A stretch of 46,041 nucleotides of DNA, taken from contig JAITRC010000021.1 in the NCBI GenBank assembly GCA_031288615.1, positions 1 to 46,041 on the forward strand, given 5' to 3'. The notes below the pieces were generated by a model. The model did no database searches, had not been told where the DNA came from, and saw nothing but the letters and a program-made list of their open reading frames with translations. Below, one piece after another: positions 37,029 through 46,041 of this stretch; positions within the stretch are counted from its first letter, which is position 1; the number at the start of each line of letters is the position of its first letter. The translations under genes were made by a program, and so were the position numbers. The stretch comes from Tannerellaceae bacterium. GTDB taxonomy: Bacteria > Bacteroidota > Bacteroidia > Bacteroidales > Tannerellaceae.

Positions 37029-38636
37029 ATGAGAGAAACGAAACTGTTGTTTGCGGTGTTTCTCACCGCGTTTGTCCTTCCCGCGTTTGCACGGCAAGAA
37101 GTTGGGGATGTTTCCGTAAAGAATCTCATTATAATGATACCTGACGGCACCTCGCTTCCCGTTGTTTCCGCCTCCCGTTGGGTACAATGGTATCGGGATA
37201 GTAAAGTAGACCTATATATTGATCCATACTTATGTGGCACCGTATCCACTTTCTCTTCAAATGCACCCATTGGCGATTCTGCTCCCACCACCTCATGTTA
37301 TATGACCGGTTACCCCTCGCGGGCGGGTTTTGTATCAACTTATCCATCTGCCGACTCCGATAACGATATTTACCCTGTGGATACCTCCCGATCTTATCAG
37401 CCCCTTGCCACACTTTTTGAAGCTGCTCGACTTTGTATGAATAAATCAATCGGGCTTGTTTTTACTTGCGAGTTCCCTCATGCAACTCCTGCCGACTGCG
37501 CCGCTCATAGCTACGATCGTTCGGCTTATCAGCGTATCGCTCCGCAGATGATACATAATGACTTGTCTGTGGTGATGGGTGGAGGGCTATCTTACCTGCT
37601 TCCCGAAGGGGAACATTATTTAATGAGTAACGGATATAGCCTTTACAAGAAAGACTTACACGGAGTACGAACCGATACCTCTGCACGGATGTGGGCACTG
37701 TTTGCCCCTAAGGCGATGGATTATGACATAGACAGGGATACATCCATTCAACCGTCTCTTCAGGAGATGACCCGTATTGCCATTGACAAACTCTCCCGAA
37801 ACCCTAATGGGTTCCTGCTCATGGTAGAAGGTAGTAAAATAGACTGGGCGGCTCATGCCAACGATCCGGTAGGGATAGTGAGTGATTTTCTTGCTTTCGA
37901 CCGTGCATGCGGTGAAGCTATTGATTTTGCAAAACGAGACGGGCAGACGGCTGTCGTCATTGTCCCTGATCATGGGAATAGCGGATTTAGCGTAGGACGT
38001 CGTGATTGTAAGGGGTACGATAAATTAACCAAACATCAATTGTTTGAAACTTTCTCTCAATTCAGATTGACTGCCGAAGGCCTTGCGCATAAGATTGTCG
38101 GTCGTTCGGAGAATGAAATAAGGGATATTGTCCGTGAATATACGGGGATTGTCCTTTCCCCTGAAGAACTTGTCGCTATCTGCTCCACCTCTCACCCCAC
38201 CCCCGTAATTGCCGGTTTGTTTACCTCCCGTACGTGTTTCGGTTTTACTACTGGGGGGCATACAGGCGAAGAGGTTTTTTTGGCTGCTTATCATCCACAG
38301 GGTTATTTGCCTTTGGGAAGGCGAACCAACGTTGAACTCAATCAGTACCTCTCCCATATTCTTGCCCTGCCTTCATTGGATGAGGTAACGGAAAGAATTT
38401 TTGCCCCTCACCCCGAAGTCTTCCCTGACTGTACATATAAAATAGAATCACATATGGAAACAGATGACGCCCCAGTACTCATGGTAAAAAAGGGTAAGAA
38501 AACTTTGACCATTTCACCCTTTACCAATGCGGTGAAGCTGGGGAAGAAGATTATCCGGCTTAATTCTGTGGTCGTCTACGTAGATAAAACAAATACTTTC
38601 TATCTTCCCCGAAATCTTCGTAACTATTTGGATTGA
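37029..38636 (+). CDS. Secreted alkaline phosphatase
   Basis: A 535-residue metalloenzyme that removes phosphate from monoesters outside the cytoplasm. The signal peptide is MRETKLLFAVFLTAFVLPAFA. Active-site features of the PhoA type are present: IPDG with metal-binding Asp39, GDSAPTTS with nucleophile Ser84, EGSKIDWAAHAND, VPDHGNSG and GGHTGEEV. The last ~90 residues (after RIFAPHPEVFPDCTYKIE) form a beta-rich appendage ending in YLPRNLRNYLD; this is not an obvious T9SS domain, so periplasmic or outer-membrane-associated location is likely. The TGA overlaps the mlaE ATG by one base, indicating translational coupling with a lipid transporter. Confidence 0.93.
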   Translation: MRETKLLFAVFLTAFVLPAFARQEVGDVSVKNLIIMIPDGTSLPVVSASRWVQWYRDSKVDLYIDPYLCGTVSTFSSNAPIGDSAPTTSCYMTGYPSRAGFVSTYPSADSDNDIYPVDTSRSYQPLATLFEAARLCMNKSIGLVFTCEFPHATPADCAAHSYDRSAYQRIAPQMIHNDLSVVMGGGLSYLLPEGEHYLMSNGYSLYKKDLHGVRTDTSARMWALFAPKAMDYDIDRDTSIQPSLQEMTRIAIDKLSRNPNGFLLMVEGSKIDWAAHANDPVGIVSDFLAFDRACGEAIDFAKRDGQTAVVIVPDHGNSGFSVGRRDCKGYDKLTKHQLFETFSQFRLTAEGLAHKIVGRSENEIRDIVREYTGIVLSPEELVAICSTSHPTPVIAGLFTSRTCFGFTTGGHTGEEVFLAAYHPQGYLPLGRRTNVELNQYLSHILALPSLDEVTERIFAPHPEVFPDCTYKIESHMETDDAPVLMVKKGKKTLTISPFTNAVKLGKKIIRLNSVVVYVDKTNTFYLPRNLRNYLD

Positions 38637-39382
38637 TGAAGGAAGCCCTACAACAATTAGGAGAATACGTATTATTAATGCGAAAGACCCTCTCCATTCC
38701 GGATAGGTGGAGTATGTTCTTTCGTCAACTGGTAAAGGAAATATACAAACTTGGAGTTGACTCCCTTTGGATAGTTATTGTCATCTCCATCTTTATCGGG
38801 ACGGTAATAGCCATACAGATTTCCCTTAATATCCAATCCCCACTCATACCCAAGTTTACTATAGGTTATACTACACGCGAGATTATTCTGTTGGAGTTTT
38901 CCTCTTCTATTATGTGCCTCATACTGGCAGGGAAAGTGGGAAGCAATATTGCTTCCGAGATAGGTACCATGCGTGTGACGGAGCAGATAGATGCTATGGA
39001 AATTATGGGTGTCAATTCGGCGAACTTCCTTATCCTCCCCAAGGCGGTTGGCTTGATGTTGTTTATCCCTGTATTGGTCATATTCAGTATGTTTACAGGG
39101 ATTCTCGGAGGTGTTGCAGCCAGTTATATGATGGGTGGAGGGATGACGCCTGCCTCTTTCGAGTTTGGCTTGCAGTATTATTTTAATGCATTTTATGTAG
39201 AATATTCTATTGCAAAATCAGTAGTCTATGCCTATCTCATTTCTACTATTGCCGCTTATTTTGGGTACAACGTCAAAGGTGGGGCGTTAGAGGTGGGGAA
39301 GGCAAGTACGAATGCAGTGGTCATGAGTAGCGTGATGATACTGCTTGCCGATGTGATACTTACTCATCTGATGCTTACGTAA
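38636..39382 (+). CDS. mlaE: MlaE-type phospholipid ABC transporter permease
   Basis: The 248-residue integral membrane protein has five or so spans. It carries MlaE signatures: DSLWIVIVISIFIGTVIAIQ, GKVGSNIASEIGTMRVTEQIDAMEIMGV and the terminal VGKASTNAVVMSSV. The system moves phospholipids between inner and outer membranes to keep outer-membrane asymmetry. The ATG at 38636 overlaps the phosphatase stop; mlaF follows after 10 bases. The substrate-binding MlaD partner is not in the window. Confidence 0.95.
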   Translation: MKEALQQLGEYVLLMRKTLSIPDRWSMFFRQLVKEIYKLGVDSLWIVIVISIFIGTVIAIQISLNIQSPLIPKFTIGYTTREIILLEFSSSIMCLILAGKVGSNIASEIGTMRVTEQIDAMEIMGVNSANFLILPKAVGLMLFIPVLVIFSMFTGILGGVAASYMMGGGMTPASFEFGLQYYFNAFYVEYSIAKSVVYAYLISTIAAYFGYNVKGGALEVGKASTNAVVMSSVMILLADVILTHLMLT

Positions 39383-39392
39383 TCGGAAGGTT

Positions 39393-40163
39393 ATGGTGGA
39401 AGTCAAGCATATTATTAAATCCTTCGAAGGACATACTATATTAAATGACATTAGTGCTGTTTTCGAGGAAGGTAAAGCCAACCTCATCATTGGACGGAGC
39501 GGTTCGGGGAAGACGGTACTTATCAAGAATATCGTAGGCCTAATGAGGCCGGATTCGGGAAGGATACTCTACGACGGTAGAGATTTTATCTCCATGAACA
39601 AGCCGGACTTGAATCGATTACGTCGTGAGATGGGTATGTTGTTTCAGGGGTCAGCCTTATTCGACAGTATGACCGTCTTGGAAAACGTCATGTTTCCCCT
39701 CAACATGTTCTCTTGTGAATCAAGTAAAGAACGGGAAAGACGTGCTATGTTCTGCCTTGAGCGCGTAAACTTGCCGGGAGCGGAACATCTTTTCCCTTCC
39801 GAAATCAGCGGTGGAATGATGAAGCGTGCTGCCATTGCTAGGGCAATCGCTTTGAATCCGCAATATCTGTTTTGCGATGAACCTAACTCAGGCTTGGATC
39901 CGAAGACCGCCCTGATGATAGATGACCTCATTCATGGTATTACGACGGAATATAGGATGACGACGGTGATAAACACGCATGATATGAACTCTGTCCTCAA
40001 CATTGGAGACAATATTGTCTTTATACAGGAAGGTCGAAAGGAATGGCAAGGTACGAAGTCGGATATCATGGATTCCGGTAACAAGGCATTGAACGATTTT
40101 CTCTATGCTTCCGATTTATTTCGCAAAGTGAAGGAAGCGGAGCTTGTTATGGAGGAAGGATAA
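39393..40163 (+). CDS. mlaF: MlaF-type phospholipid ABC transporter ATPase
   Basis: A 256-residue ATPase: Walker A GRSGSGKT, Q-loop MLFQGSALFDSMTVLENVMFPL, signature ISGGMMKRAAIARAI and Walker B YLFCDEPNSGLDP, all in the MlaF style. It pairs with mlaE 10 bases upstream and would power phospholipid transport. No mlaD, mlaB or mlaC follows; the next gene is an independent surface protein with its own promoter. Confidence 0.95.
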   Translation: MVEVKHIIKSFEGHTILNDISAVFEEGKANLIIGRSGSGKTVLIKNIVGLMRPDSGRILYDGRDFISMNKPDLNRLRREMGMLFQGSALFDSMTVLENVMFPLNMFSCESSKERERRAMFCLERVNLPGAEHLFPSEISGGMMKRAAIARAIALNPQYLFCDEPNSGLDPKTALMIDDLIHGITTEYRMTTVINTHDMNSVLNIGDNIVFIQEGRKEWQGTKSDIMDSGNKALNDFLYASDLFRKVKEAELVMEEG

Positions 40164-40225
40164 CCTATCTAAATGGGTATAGTTAAGGGAGATGAGGAAT
40201 TGCTTGAAAAAAATCGGTGTCTCAA

Positions 40226-40254
40226 TTGGAAGTATTAGAAACTTCTTACCTTTG
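40226..40254 (+). promoter_or_regulatory. Promoter of the 1345-residue surface protein
   Basis: TTG (40226-40228), 18 bases, TACCTTTG (40247-40254); a 61-base leader follows to the ATG at 40316. The best full match to the Bacteroidetes -33/-7 consensus in the window. The preceding part of the 152-base gap shows no clear hairpin terminator. Confidence 0.65.
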
Positions 40255-40315
40255 CGTTGCACATTATAGTGCTGGAAATTTGTTGTAATTTCAAGAGACG
40301 TAAAAAGGTAGTATC

Positions 40316-43300
40316 ATGAGAACCCGTGGCATAAGTAAAGCACACAAGAGGTTCTTCCTCGTGTCGGTGCTGGCGGTCGCTTGCGTGGCGGCGGTCGTAG
40401 CCCAAGAGCCATCCGGAGGCCTTCAGCCGGGAGGGACTGAGTTTCACGTGCGCACATGGGCGGATTTGGAAGATTTTAGCCAAAGGGTTGATGAAACCGG
40501 AAAGGCTGGAACTATAGCACAAGTTGTACTGAAGAATGATATTGTATGTAATGAAGGGGGTATAAATATTGTGAATTGGTCGAAGAAATGGAAGCCGATC
40601 CCCTTGAATGGCATCCAGTTTCTTGGTGAAGGTCATACGATAAGCGGCCTTTTTGTGGAAGAGTCGTCAGAAGTGGTAGGCGTGGGGCTATTCTCCGAAG
40701 TAATAGGGAACGCCCTTATTAAAGACCTTGGTATTGTCAGGTCTTATATCAAAGGGGGGACTTACACAGGTGCGATTGCGGGGGGAGTAAGTGGAACTGC
40801 GCAGATTCGTAACTGTTTTGTGAATACAACGATAATTACAACGGATTGGTACGCAGGTGGAGTGGCTGGACGATGCTATGGCTCAGGCCGGATTGTGTGT
40901 AGCTATTCGGCTGCTGCTGTAATAAGCGAGGCGAATAAAGCAGGGGGGGTGGCCGGATCAATTTCCGATCAGGCGAGAATAGAAAAGTGCTTTTGGATGA
41001 AGAGTGGCTCCGAAAATCTTCCGTCGATGGTATACGGAGTATCTTCAGGAAGTGCATCTGCAGTGGAATGTGCAGGTAAATCTTTCGACGAAATGCATGA
41101 TTATGGCGTCATGTGGGCTTTGAATAAAGCAAAAATTGAATTTGATCGCTTGTGGATTCGTCCGGATGGAGGTTATCCCTCTCTGTCTGATACCAATAAA
41201 GTGCTTGTTAATAAGGTGATTCTTGATTTGGATATTCCGGAATCAGTGCTGTACATGGGTGTGCCAATTGAAAAATCCGGACTTGTTATTCAAACCACAG
41301 AAACGGGGCCACTGAATACAAATGATTATAGTGTAAGTTATCAGGACAATACGGAAGCGGGTCAAGCAGGTTTGTATGTAGAGCTTAAACCAAGTAATTA
41401 TTTGGAAGGAAGAGGTCAGATACGCCGTTTTGTCATTGAAAAATTGTCTGATGAAGCTTTCTTGCGGAAAGTGAATATACCTTATGACGGTAAGCCGAAA
41501 ACTTTCAGTGACTTTACGGCTAAGGCGAAAGACTCAATCCCTGCAAGGTTTGGAGAAGTACAAATTGTACCATTGGGGGCTAATAACGTTGTAACAAACG
41601 TAGGCAATTACTCTGCAACAGTGAAGGTTTCAGGTTGGGGATGGAGTAAGAATATGGAGTTTCACTATGCTATAGAAAAGGGAACACTTCCGAAGGATGC
41701 GTTTGTCTATACAATGCCTTCCGGTACCATCTTTTTTGATGGTACACCGAAAACTGTATCCGTACATTATCAAGACGGAATTGAGGGAGCTGGGGCTTTT
41801 GTTGTAAAGTATAATGGTGAAGAGAATGCGCCGACTGCTGCCGGAAGATATGTCGTTTCGGTAGACTATGTAGAAGGGACGAGCTATAAAGCGGGACGTT
41901 GGGAATTGGGTAGCTTCGATATTGTAAAGACGACACTACCTTCTTCCTTTAAAGAAGATGCCTTGAATTATGAACTCCCTTCGGGTGGAATTGCTTTTTT
42001 TAACGGACTTCCTCATGCAGTACCTGTCTCATTTAAGCCGTCGGTGGTGGCTGGTTTTGACGGAGTAACGTTAAATGTGACTTATTATTATGCAAGTGAT
42101 AAACTAACAGCCCCTCCCGTAGAGATAGGTGGGCCATATTTGGTCTTTGTCACTGTGCCGGAAACTAAAAATCATAGAGAAACGACGATACAGCTTGGTT
42201 CGTTTGTCATAGAAAGGGGGCGTCATGATGCTTCGCTCTTACAGGATTTCATTCCGAAAGGGCAGAGGTTAATATGCGATTATGATGGAGCACCAAAAGG
42301 AGCATTTAGTCTTCGGAAAAATAATCTCCCTCCTGGAATAGGAACAATGACGGCTTTCTTTGTAAACAAAGCATCAAAGGATACGCTTTACGAAGCGCCG
42401 AGAGTTGTAGGCGTATATAAAATCTTTGCTTCTTTTTCTGAAGGAGAAAAATATGATAGAGGCATCGTAGAAGGAGGTGAGATTGAAATACAAAAAGTGA
42501 AGACATCTCGGGGGATGTTTGGTATTATTGAGCCTGTCGTTGTATCTTTTGAAGATGAGAAAGATATTGAGCCTGTCATTGTGCCTTTTGATGGAAAACC
42601 ACAGAGGATCCGTGTCAAGCTCCGAGAAGGTCTCCCTGAAGGAGTGGGTGATGTTATAGTGAAGTATGACGGATCGGAGACACTTCCGTCTGAATGTGGT
42701 AAATACTTAGTGACGATCAGCGTTGAAGAAGGGGTTTGTTACGAAGCGAAACTTAATTTAGGCCTCTTTGAATTCCAGATTGTTCAAATAGATCAAACTT
42801 CTCTTCATAAATGGTTGAATTGTGATCTTACGGATAGAGAATATACGGGTAAGGTGCAAGAAATAGGAGTGCGATGGGCAGATGGAATGGATATTTCCAA
42901 GATGGGAAAAATCACAGATACACTTTACAATGGGACGTCCGAAGTTCCGCTGGAAGTAGGCTCGTACAAAGTGTCTGTTAAAGTAGCCGGAGCAATAGCG
43001 CACGCTGCAGGAGAAATAGAATTAGGTTCTTTCGCTATCCGCCCAGTAGATTTGAGTATCGAAGAGAATCGCGTACGATTTTTAACTTATCCGACATCTG
43101 CTGCCTTTACCGGAGAACCTCAAGAAGTCAGAGTTTCCTTAAAAGAAGGATTGAAAGGTTTGGGAAGCCCCGTTACCATAACGTATGAAAACAATATGGT
43201 TCCGCAAAACATTGGGAACTACGTGGTGTACGTCTCTATTCCTGCAGGGAAAAACTTCCTTGCGGCGCAATTCCAGATAGCTTTCTCTATCACTCCTATG

Positions 43301-44353
43301 CAGGGTGTCTTAGAGTTTCTTCAGAATGACGTGATTTATACAGGTAAGCAGATAGACAAACCTACAATTCAATCTACTACACTCACGGCACAAGCTCAGA
43401 CTAAGGTGAAGTTTGAATATAAGTTAAGTGGTCAAGCTGACCAAATATATGTGGAAGCTCCGCCAGAGAATGCCGGAACGTATATCGTTCGAGCGACAGG
43501 CCCAGCTGAAGGAGACTATTCGGGAATAGTTACCGAGAGAACCTTTAAAATACTTAAAGCGGAAGGAGTTTTAGTAATTGCATTAGAGCGAAATCCTGTC
43601 ATTTTGGGAGAAGACCCTGTTGTGCAGCTTGTGAGTACAACAAATGTGGGAGCTGTATCTGTGACTCGTTATAAAGAGGTCAATGAGGTTGCGTGGACGG
43701 ATAATCCTCCTCGTAAACCAGGTCATTATATAGTCTCAGTGACTTATTTGGAGACACAAAATTATAACGTGGCAATAAGTGAGCTACCCTTTATTGTCAG
43801 AGGTCCGGCGCAAGATATTACCTACACACTTCCTCCGAGTGTTCCTGCAGGTGAATATCCCTTAGGTGTTGGTACCATCAAAATAAACGCTGTTTCAAGT
43901 GAGCATACATTGAGCTACTCAAGTAATGCCGAGAACGTGGCAACGGTTGATGCTACAGGGTTAGTTACAGTACATCGCACAGGTAAAGTGACGATCACCA
44001 TCAGTCAAAATGGTAATCCCCTGTATGATCCGGCTGACTCTGTCTTTGTCGTGTTGACAATAAAGGGGGCGGATGCTATCACCGATGTGTTTGACGCTTC
44101 CGATCGCATATATCTTTCTTCAGACTATCTTGCTCCAGGCAGTTTGATCTACTTGGAAGCAGATTTGGATGAATCTTTGTTAGTAGGTGCAGAGGTGGCT
44201 GTTTGCGATTTTTCTGGAAAAATGATTGAACGGAAGAAAGCGACAGGCCGTACGACCGCTTTACACACACCCACCAAATCAGGTGTTTATCTCTACGCTT
44301 TTATCAATGCAGGTAAAGGGTTCCGTCGAACGATAAAGGTGGTAGTGCGATAA
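40316..44353 (+). CDS. Large T9SS-secreted surface protein: GLUG-type N-terminus and about ten MBG-like repeats
   Basis: The 1345-residue protein has a signal peptide (FFLVSVLAVACVAAVVAQ). Residues ~41-295 contain a beta-helix-like region with GLUG-type units (YTGAIAGGVSG, YAGGVAGRCYGSG, KAGGVAGSISDQA). Residues ~303-1161 form roughly ten divergent 70-85-residue modules of MBG/YDG type, recognisable by YxGKPQ, PxxxGxYxVxV and LGSFxI phrases. A BIG2-like module (~1165-1249) and a T9SS sorting domain (~1262-1345: VCDFSGKMIERK, KSGVYLYAFI, RRTIKVVVR) complete it. It is probably a surface adhesin or matrix protein; the ligand is unknown. Monocistronic with its own consensus promoter. Confidence 0.88.
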   Translation: MRTRGISKAHKRFFLVSVLAVACVAAVVAQEPSGGLQPGGTEFHVRTWADLEDFSQRVDETGKAGTIAQVVLKNDIVCNEGGINIVNWSKKWKPIPLNGIQFLGEGHTISGLFVEESSEVVGVGLFSEVIGNALIKDLGIVRSYIKGGTYTGAIAGGVSGTAQIRNCFVNTTIITTDWYAGGVAGRCYGSGRIVCSYSAAAVISEANKAGGVAGSISDQARIEKCFWMKSGSENLPSMVYGVSSGSASAVECAGKSFDEMHDYGVMWALNKAKIEFDRLWIRPDGGYPSLSDTNKVLVNKVILDLDIPESVLYMGVPIEKSGLVIQTTETGPLNTNDYSVSYQDNTEAGQAGLYVELKPSNYLEGRGQIRRFVIEKLSDEAFLRKVNIPYDGKPKTFSDFTAKAKDSIPARFGEVQIVPLGANNVVTNVGNYSATVKVSGWGWSKNMEFHYAIEKGTLPKDAFVYTMPSGTIFFDGTPKTVSVHYQDGIEGAGAFVVKYNGEENAPTAAGRYVVSVDYVEGTSYKAGRWELGSFDIVKTTLPSSFKEDALNYELPSGGIAFFNGLPHAVPVSFKPSVVAGFDGVTLNVTYYYASDKLTAPPVEIGGPYLVFVTVPETKNHRETTIQLGSFVIERGRHDASLLQDFIPKGQRLICDYDGAPKGAFSLRKNNLPPGIGTMTAFFVNKASKDTLYEAPRVVGVYKIFASFSEGEKYDRGIVEGGEIEIQKVKTSRGMFGIIEPVVVSFEDEKDIEPVIVPFDGKPQRIRVKLREGLPEGVGDVIVKYDGSETLPSECGKYLVTISVEEGVCYEAKLNLGLFEFQIVQIDQTSLHKWLNCDLTDREYTGKVQEIGVRWADGMDISKMGKITDTLYNGTSEVPLEVGSYKVSVKVAGAIAHAAGEIELGSFAIRPVDLSIEENRVRFLTYPTSAAFTGEPQEVRVSLKEGLKGLGSPVTITYENNMVPQNIGNYVVYVSIPAGKNFLAAQFQIAFSITPMQGVLEFLQNDVIYTGKQIDKPTIQSTTLTAQAQTKVKFEYKLSGQADQIYVEAPPENAGTYIVRATGPAEGDYSGIVTERTFKILKAEGVLVIALERNPVILGEDPVVQLVSTTNVGAVSVTRYKEVNEVAWTDNPPRKPGHYIVSVTYLETQNYNVAISELPFIVRGPAQDITYTLPPSVPAGEYPLGVGTIKINAVSSEHTLSYSSNAENVATVDATGLVTVHRTGKVTITISQNGNPLYDPADSVFVVLTIKGADAITDVFDASDRIYLSSDYLAPGSLIYLEADLDESLLVGAEVAVCDFSGKMIERKKATGRTTALHTPTKSGVYLYAFINAGKGFRRTIKVVVR
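41222..43798 (+). repeat. Tandem MBG/YDG-like protein repeats
   Basis: Approximate module limits in residues of the 1345-residue protein: 303-375, 386-454, 462-536, 547-633, 640-727, 745-822, 835-908, 921-992, 997-1080 and 1083-1161. The clearest example, around residues 470-536, shows FFDGTPKTVSVHYQDG, GAGAFVVKYNG and AAGRYVVSVDYVEG. The repeats are diverged, so the DNA is not obviously repetitive. Confidence 0.7.
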
Positions 44354-44360
44354 CGCACGG

Positions 44361-45686
44361 TCAGTGAATCACACTGTGTACCTCACCATCCGCAAAACGG
44401 GTGGTGAGGTTATCATTTGTACGGAGTTCGGTAGCACGTTTTATAATCTTTCCCTCCTTTAGGGTAAGGGTATAGCCTTTCCGGAGAATGTAGTCTGGAG
44501 AGGCCATGCGAATGAATTGCTCCGAGAGTTTGAGGAGGTTATTCTGTTCGGAGAAAAAGGTAGACAACCCATTGTCAAGGCGGGAGCGGAGAGTAGCCAT
44601 CAAGGCAGTATGCGTAGAAAAAACGGAAGATGTAATAGCCGGTAGGCGACCCCTCATTACTTGTAGTAAATTCCGGTTACTTTCGATACGGCCGATAACG
44701 AGGGACGGTAAACGATTCCCGATTAAAAGCAAGGAATTCTTGTGTTCCGTTAAATAATTCGCGGTGGTTTGATGAATGAAATCCCGAAAGCCTGCTATTT
44801 CTTGTGCCGCAACATCCATGTGTCTAATGAGAAACTCGGCAACAGCTGTTGGAGTCTTCATACGGGTATGGGCGATCAGGTCAAGGACAGTATCGTCGCG
44901 CTCATGCCCTATACCGGTGACAATGGGTAAAGGGAATCGGGCACAATGGGAAGCAAGGGGGTAGGAGTCGAAACAACTCAATTCGGACGTTGCTCCTCCT
45001 CCGCGAAGAATAACAACAGTGTCAAAAAGATTTTGGTGAAGATTTATCTTTTTCAGGGCGGCAATGATGGACGTTTCTACTTTCTCTCCTTGCATAAGCA
45101 CAGGGAAAAGATGCGTGTAGAAAGAATAACCGGCCTTGTTGTGCAACAGTTGATTCATGAAGTCTTCGTAACCGGCGGCGGTGGGTGAAGTGATAACAGC
45201 AATTCGTTGCGGCAAGGAGGGGAAGGGGATAGACTTATTGAGGCCAACGCTCCCGTCCCGCTGTAAGCGCCGTACGATCTCTTGCCGCCGTCGTATCATA
45301 TCCCCCAGCGTATAAATCGGGTCAATATCAATTACATTGAGGCTGAGCCCATAGAGTTCATGATATTCAACAGTAACTTTGACGAGCACTTTTAATCCGG
45401 AAGCAAAAGCTTGTCCGGTTTCTTGTTCAAAAAAAGGCTTAAGTTTTTGGAAGGTAGTTGCCCAGATAGTGCCGCGTGTTTTGGCTATGAGCCTCCCTCC
45501 CACAGGATGCTTTTCAACAAATTCGAGGTAACAGTGCCCTGAGGCGGGGTTTGCTCTTACATCACTTGTTTCCGCCTGTACCCAGCAGGGAGAGGGGAAC
45601 GCTACACGAATTGCGTCGTGAACCTTACGGTTTAATTCCGAAAGAGATAAGGTTTCCCGTTCTTCAAAGAGTGTTCCGATTGTCAT
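44361..45686 (-). CDS. xseA: Exodeoxyribonuclease VII large subunit
   Basis: The 441-residue subunit of a single-strand-specific exonuclease that acts from both ends. It has an N-terminal OB-fold (PCWVQAETSDVRANPASGHCYLEFVE) and a catalytic core with ITSPTAAGYEDFMNQL, VVILRGGGA and VTGIGHERDDTVLDL, followed by a helical C-terminal region. The small subunit gene xseB, usually next, is absent: the neighbour downstream is the convergent surface protein. Its ATG overlaps the FKBP stop by four bases (ATGA). Confidence 0.96.
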   Translation of the reverse strand: MTIGTLFEERETLSLSELNRKVHDAIRVAFPSPCWVQAETSDVRANPASGHCYLEFVEKHPVGGRLIAKTRGTIWATTFQKLKPFFEQETGQAFASGLKVLVKVTVEYHELYGLSLNVIDIDPIYTLGDMIRRRQEIVRRLQRDGSVGLNKSIPFPSLPQRIAVITSPTAAGYEDFMNQLLHNKAGYSFYTHLFPVLMQGEKVETSIIAALKKINLHQNLFDTVVILRGGGATSELSCFDSYPLASHCARFPLPIVTGIGHERDDTVLDLIAHTRMKTPTAVAEFLIRHMDVAAQEIAGFRDFIHQTTANYLTEHKNSLLLIGNRLPSLVIGRIESNRNLLQVMRGRLPAITSSVFSTHTALMATLRSRLDNGLSTFFSEQNNLLKLSEQFIRMASPDYILRKGYTLTLKEGKIIKRATELRTNDNLTTRFADGEVHSVIH

Positions 45687-46041
45687 TGTTCGACAATATC
45701 AACTACTTCTACTTCAAAGATCAACGTGGAGTAAGCAGGGATACTACCATCACTTGTACCTGATGTACCGTAGGCAAGTTGATAGGGTATCCATATCTCC
45801 CATCGGTCGCCCTCCTTCATGTATTGTAATGCGGTAGTCCAGCCTGTGATTAAAGAAGAAACTGTGAAAGTTGCAGCAGCTTCATAAGGTTCATCCGCCG
45901 AATCAAAGACCGTTCCGTCGATCAATCGGCCGGAGTAATATACTTTGACCTTGCTGTTGTAGTAAATGGTTTCTGTCCCTGTTCCTTCTTCTAATACTTT
46001 GACGTAGATAGAACCGTTGTTCCCTTCCGAAGGGATTTCCC
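45683..46041 (-). CDS. FKBP-type peptidyl-prolyl isomerase, C-terminal part (5' end outside window)
   Basis: The frame is open to the window edge, giving the last ~119 residues. The FKBP core is clear: VKVYYSGRLIDGTVFDS, then VSSLITGWTTALQYMKEGDR, WEIWIPYQLAYGTSGTSDGSIPAYSTLIFEVEVVDI. These enzymes speed proline isomerisation and often act as periplasmic or outer-membrane folding factors in Bacteroidetes; the signal sequence would lie outside. Translationally coupled to xseA. Confidence 0.93.
   Translation of the reverse strand, partial: EIPSEGNNGSIYVKVLEEGTGTETIYYNSKVKVYYSGRLIDGTVFDSADEPYEAAATFTVSSLITGWTTALQYMKEGDRWEIWIPYQLAYGTSGTSDGSIPAYSTLIFEVEVVDIVEQ

Overview
This window looks like a chromosomal segment of a Bacteroidetes bacterium, most likely order Bacteroidales from a lineage with a type IX secretion system (Porphyromonas/Tannerella-like). 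The grounds are recurrent TAnnTTTG-type -7 promoter boxes, Bacteroidetes-restricted families (DUF4270 lipoprotein, DUF2851, DUF5606), and four predicted secreted proteins that end in T9SS-like C-terminal sorting sequences. Most of the window is core genome: no insertion sequence, phage gene, CRISPR array, rRNA or tRNA was seen.

Layout. 1-4.9 kb: the 3' part of a T9SS-type surface protein with a Pro/Glu-rich hinge, recG (minus strand), then a divergent pair consisting of an outer-membrane beta-barrel-like protein coupled to bifunctional hisB. This block has extreme strand asymmetry: the top strand is G-rich regardless of gene direction. 4.9-7.0 kb: groES-groEL with a strong terminator and a sigma-54-like promoter. 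7.0-16.7 kb: a 924-residue Ig-like secreted protein, rfbD-prfC, asd plus DUF2851, and a DUF4270 lipoprotein behind a short glycogen-synthase-like protein. 16.8-20.9 kb: panC, then xanthine permease, xanthine phosphoribosyltransferase and a small T9SS cargo protein. 20.9-28.5 kb (minus strand): a membrane-anchored hypothetical protein and mutL, then asnS-dnaN-exonuclease and a HemC-CobA-HemD fusion. 28.6-33.6 kb: a HAD phosphatase, DUF5606 plus ROK sugar kinase, nnrD, a LolD-type ATPase, a Dpm1-like glycosyltransferase, MmcQ/YjbR and two tiny ORFs. 33.9-36.9 kb: dnaK and pfkA. 37.0-40.2 kb: a secreted alkaline phosphatase translationally coupled to mlaE and mlaF. 40.3-44.4 kb: a 1345-residue repeat surface protein. 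44.4 kb to the end: xseA overlapping an FKBP-type isomerase cut by the window edge.

The most notable points are: (1) a three-domain tetrapyrrole enzyme whose HemC part appears to lack the C-terminal domain that carries the dipyrromethane-cofactor cysteine; (2) near-identical -24/-12 (sigma-54-type) elements upstream of both groES and dnaK, with no CIRCE element, which suggests an RpoN-type chaperone regulon; (3) the strand-asymmetric block at 0.9-4.9 kb; (4) a compact RF3; and (5) the alkaline phosphatase-mlaEF coupling. Genes are closely packed, with several convergent pairs sharing or overlapping their stop codons.
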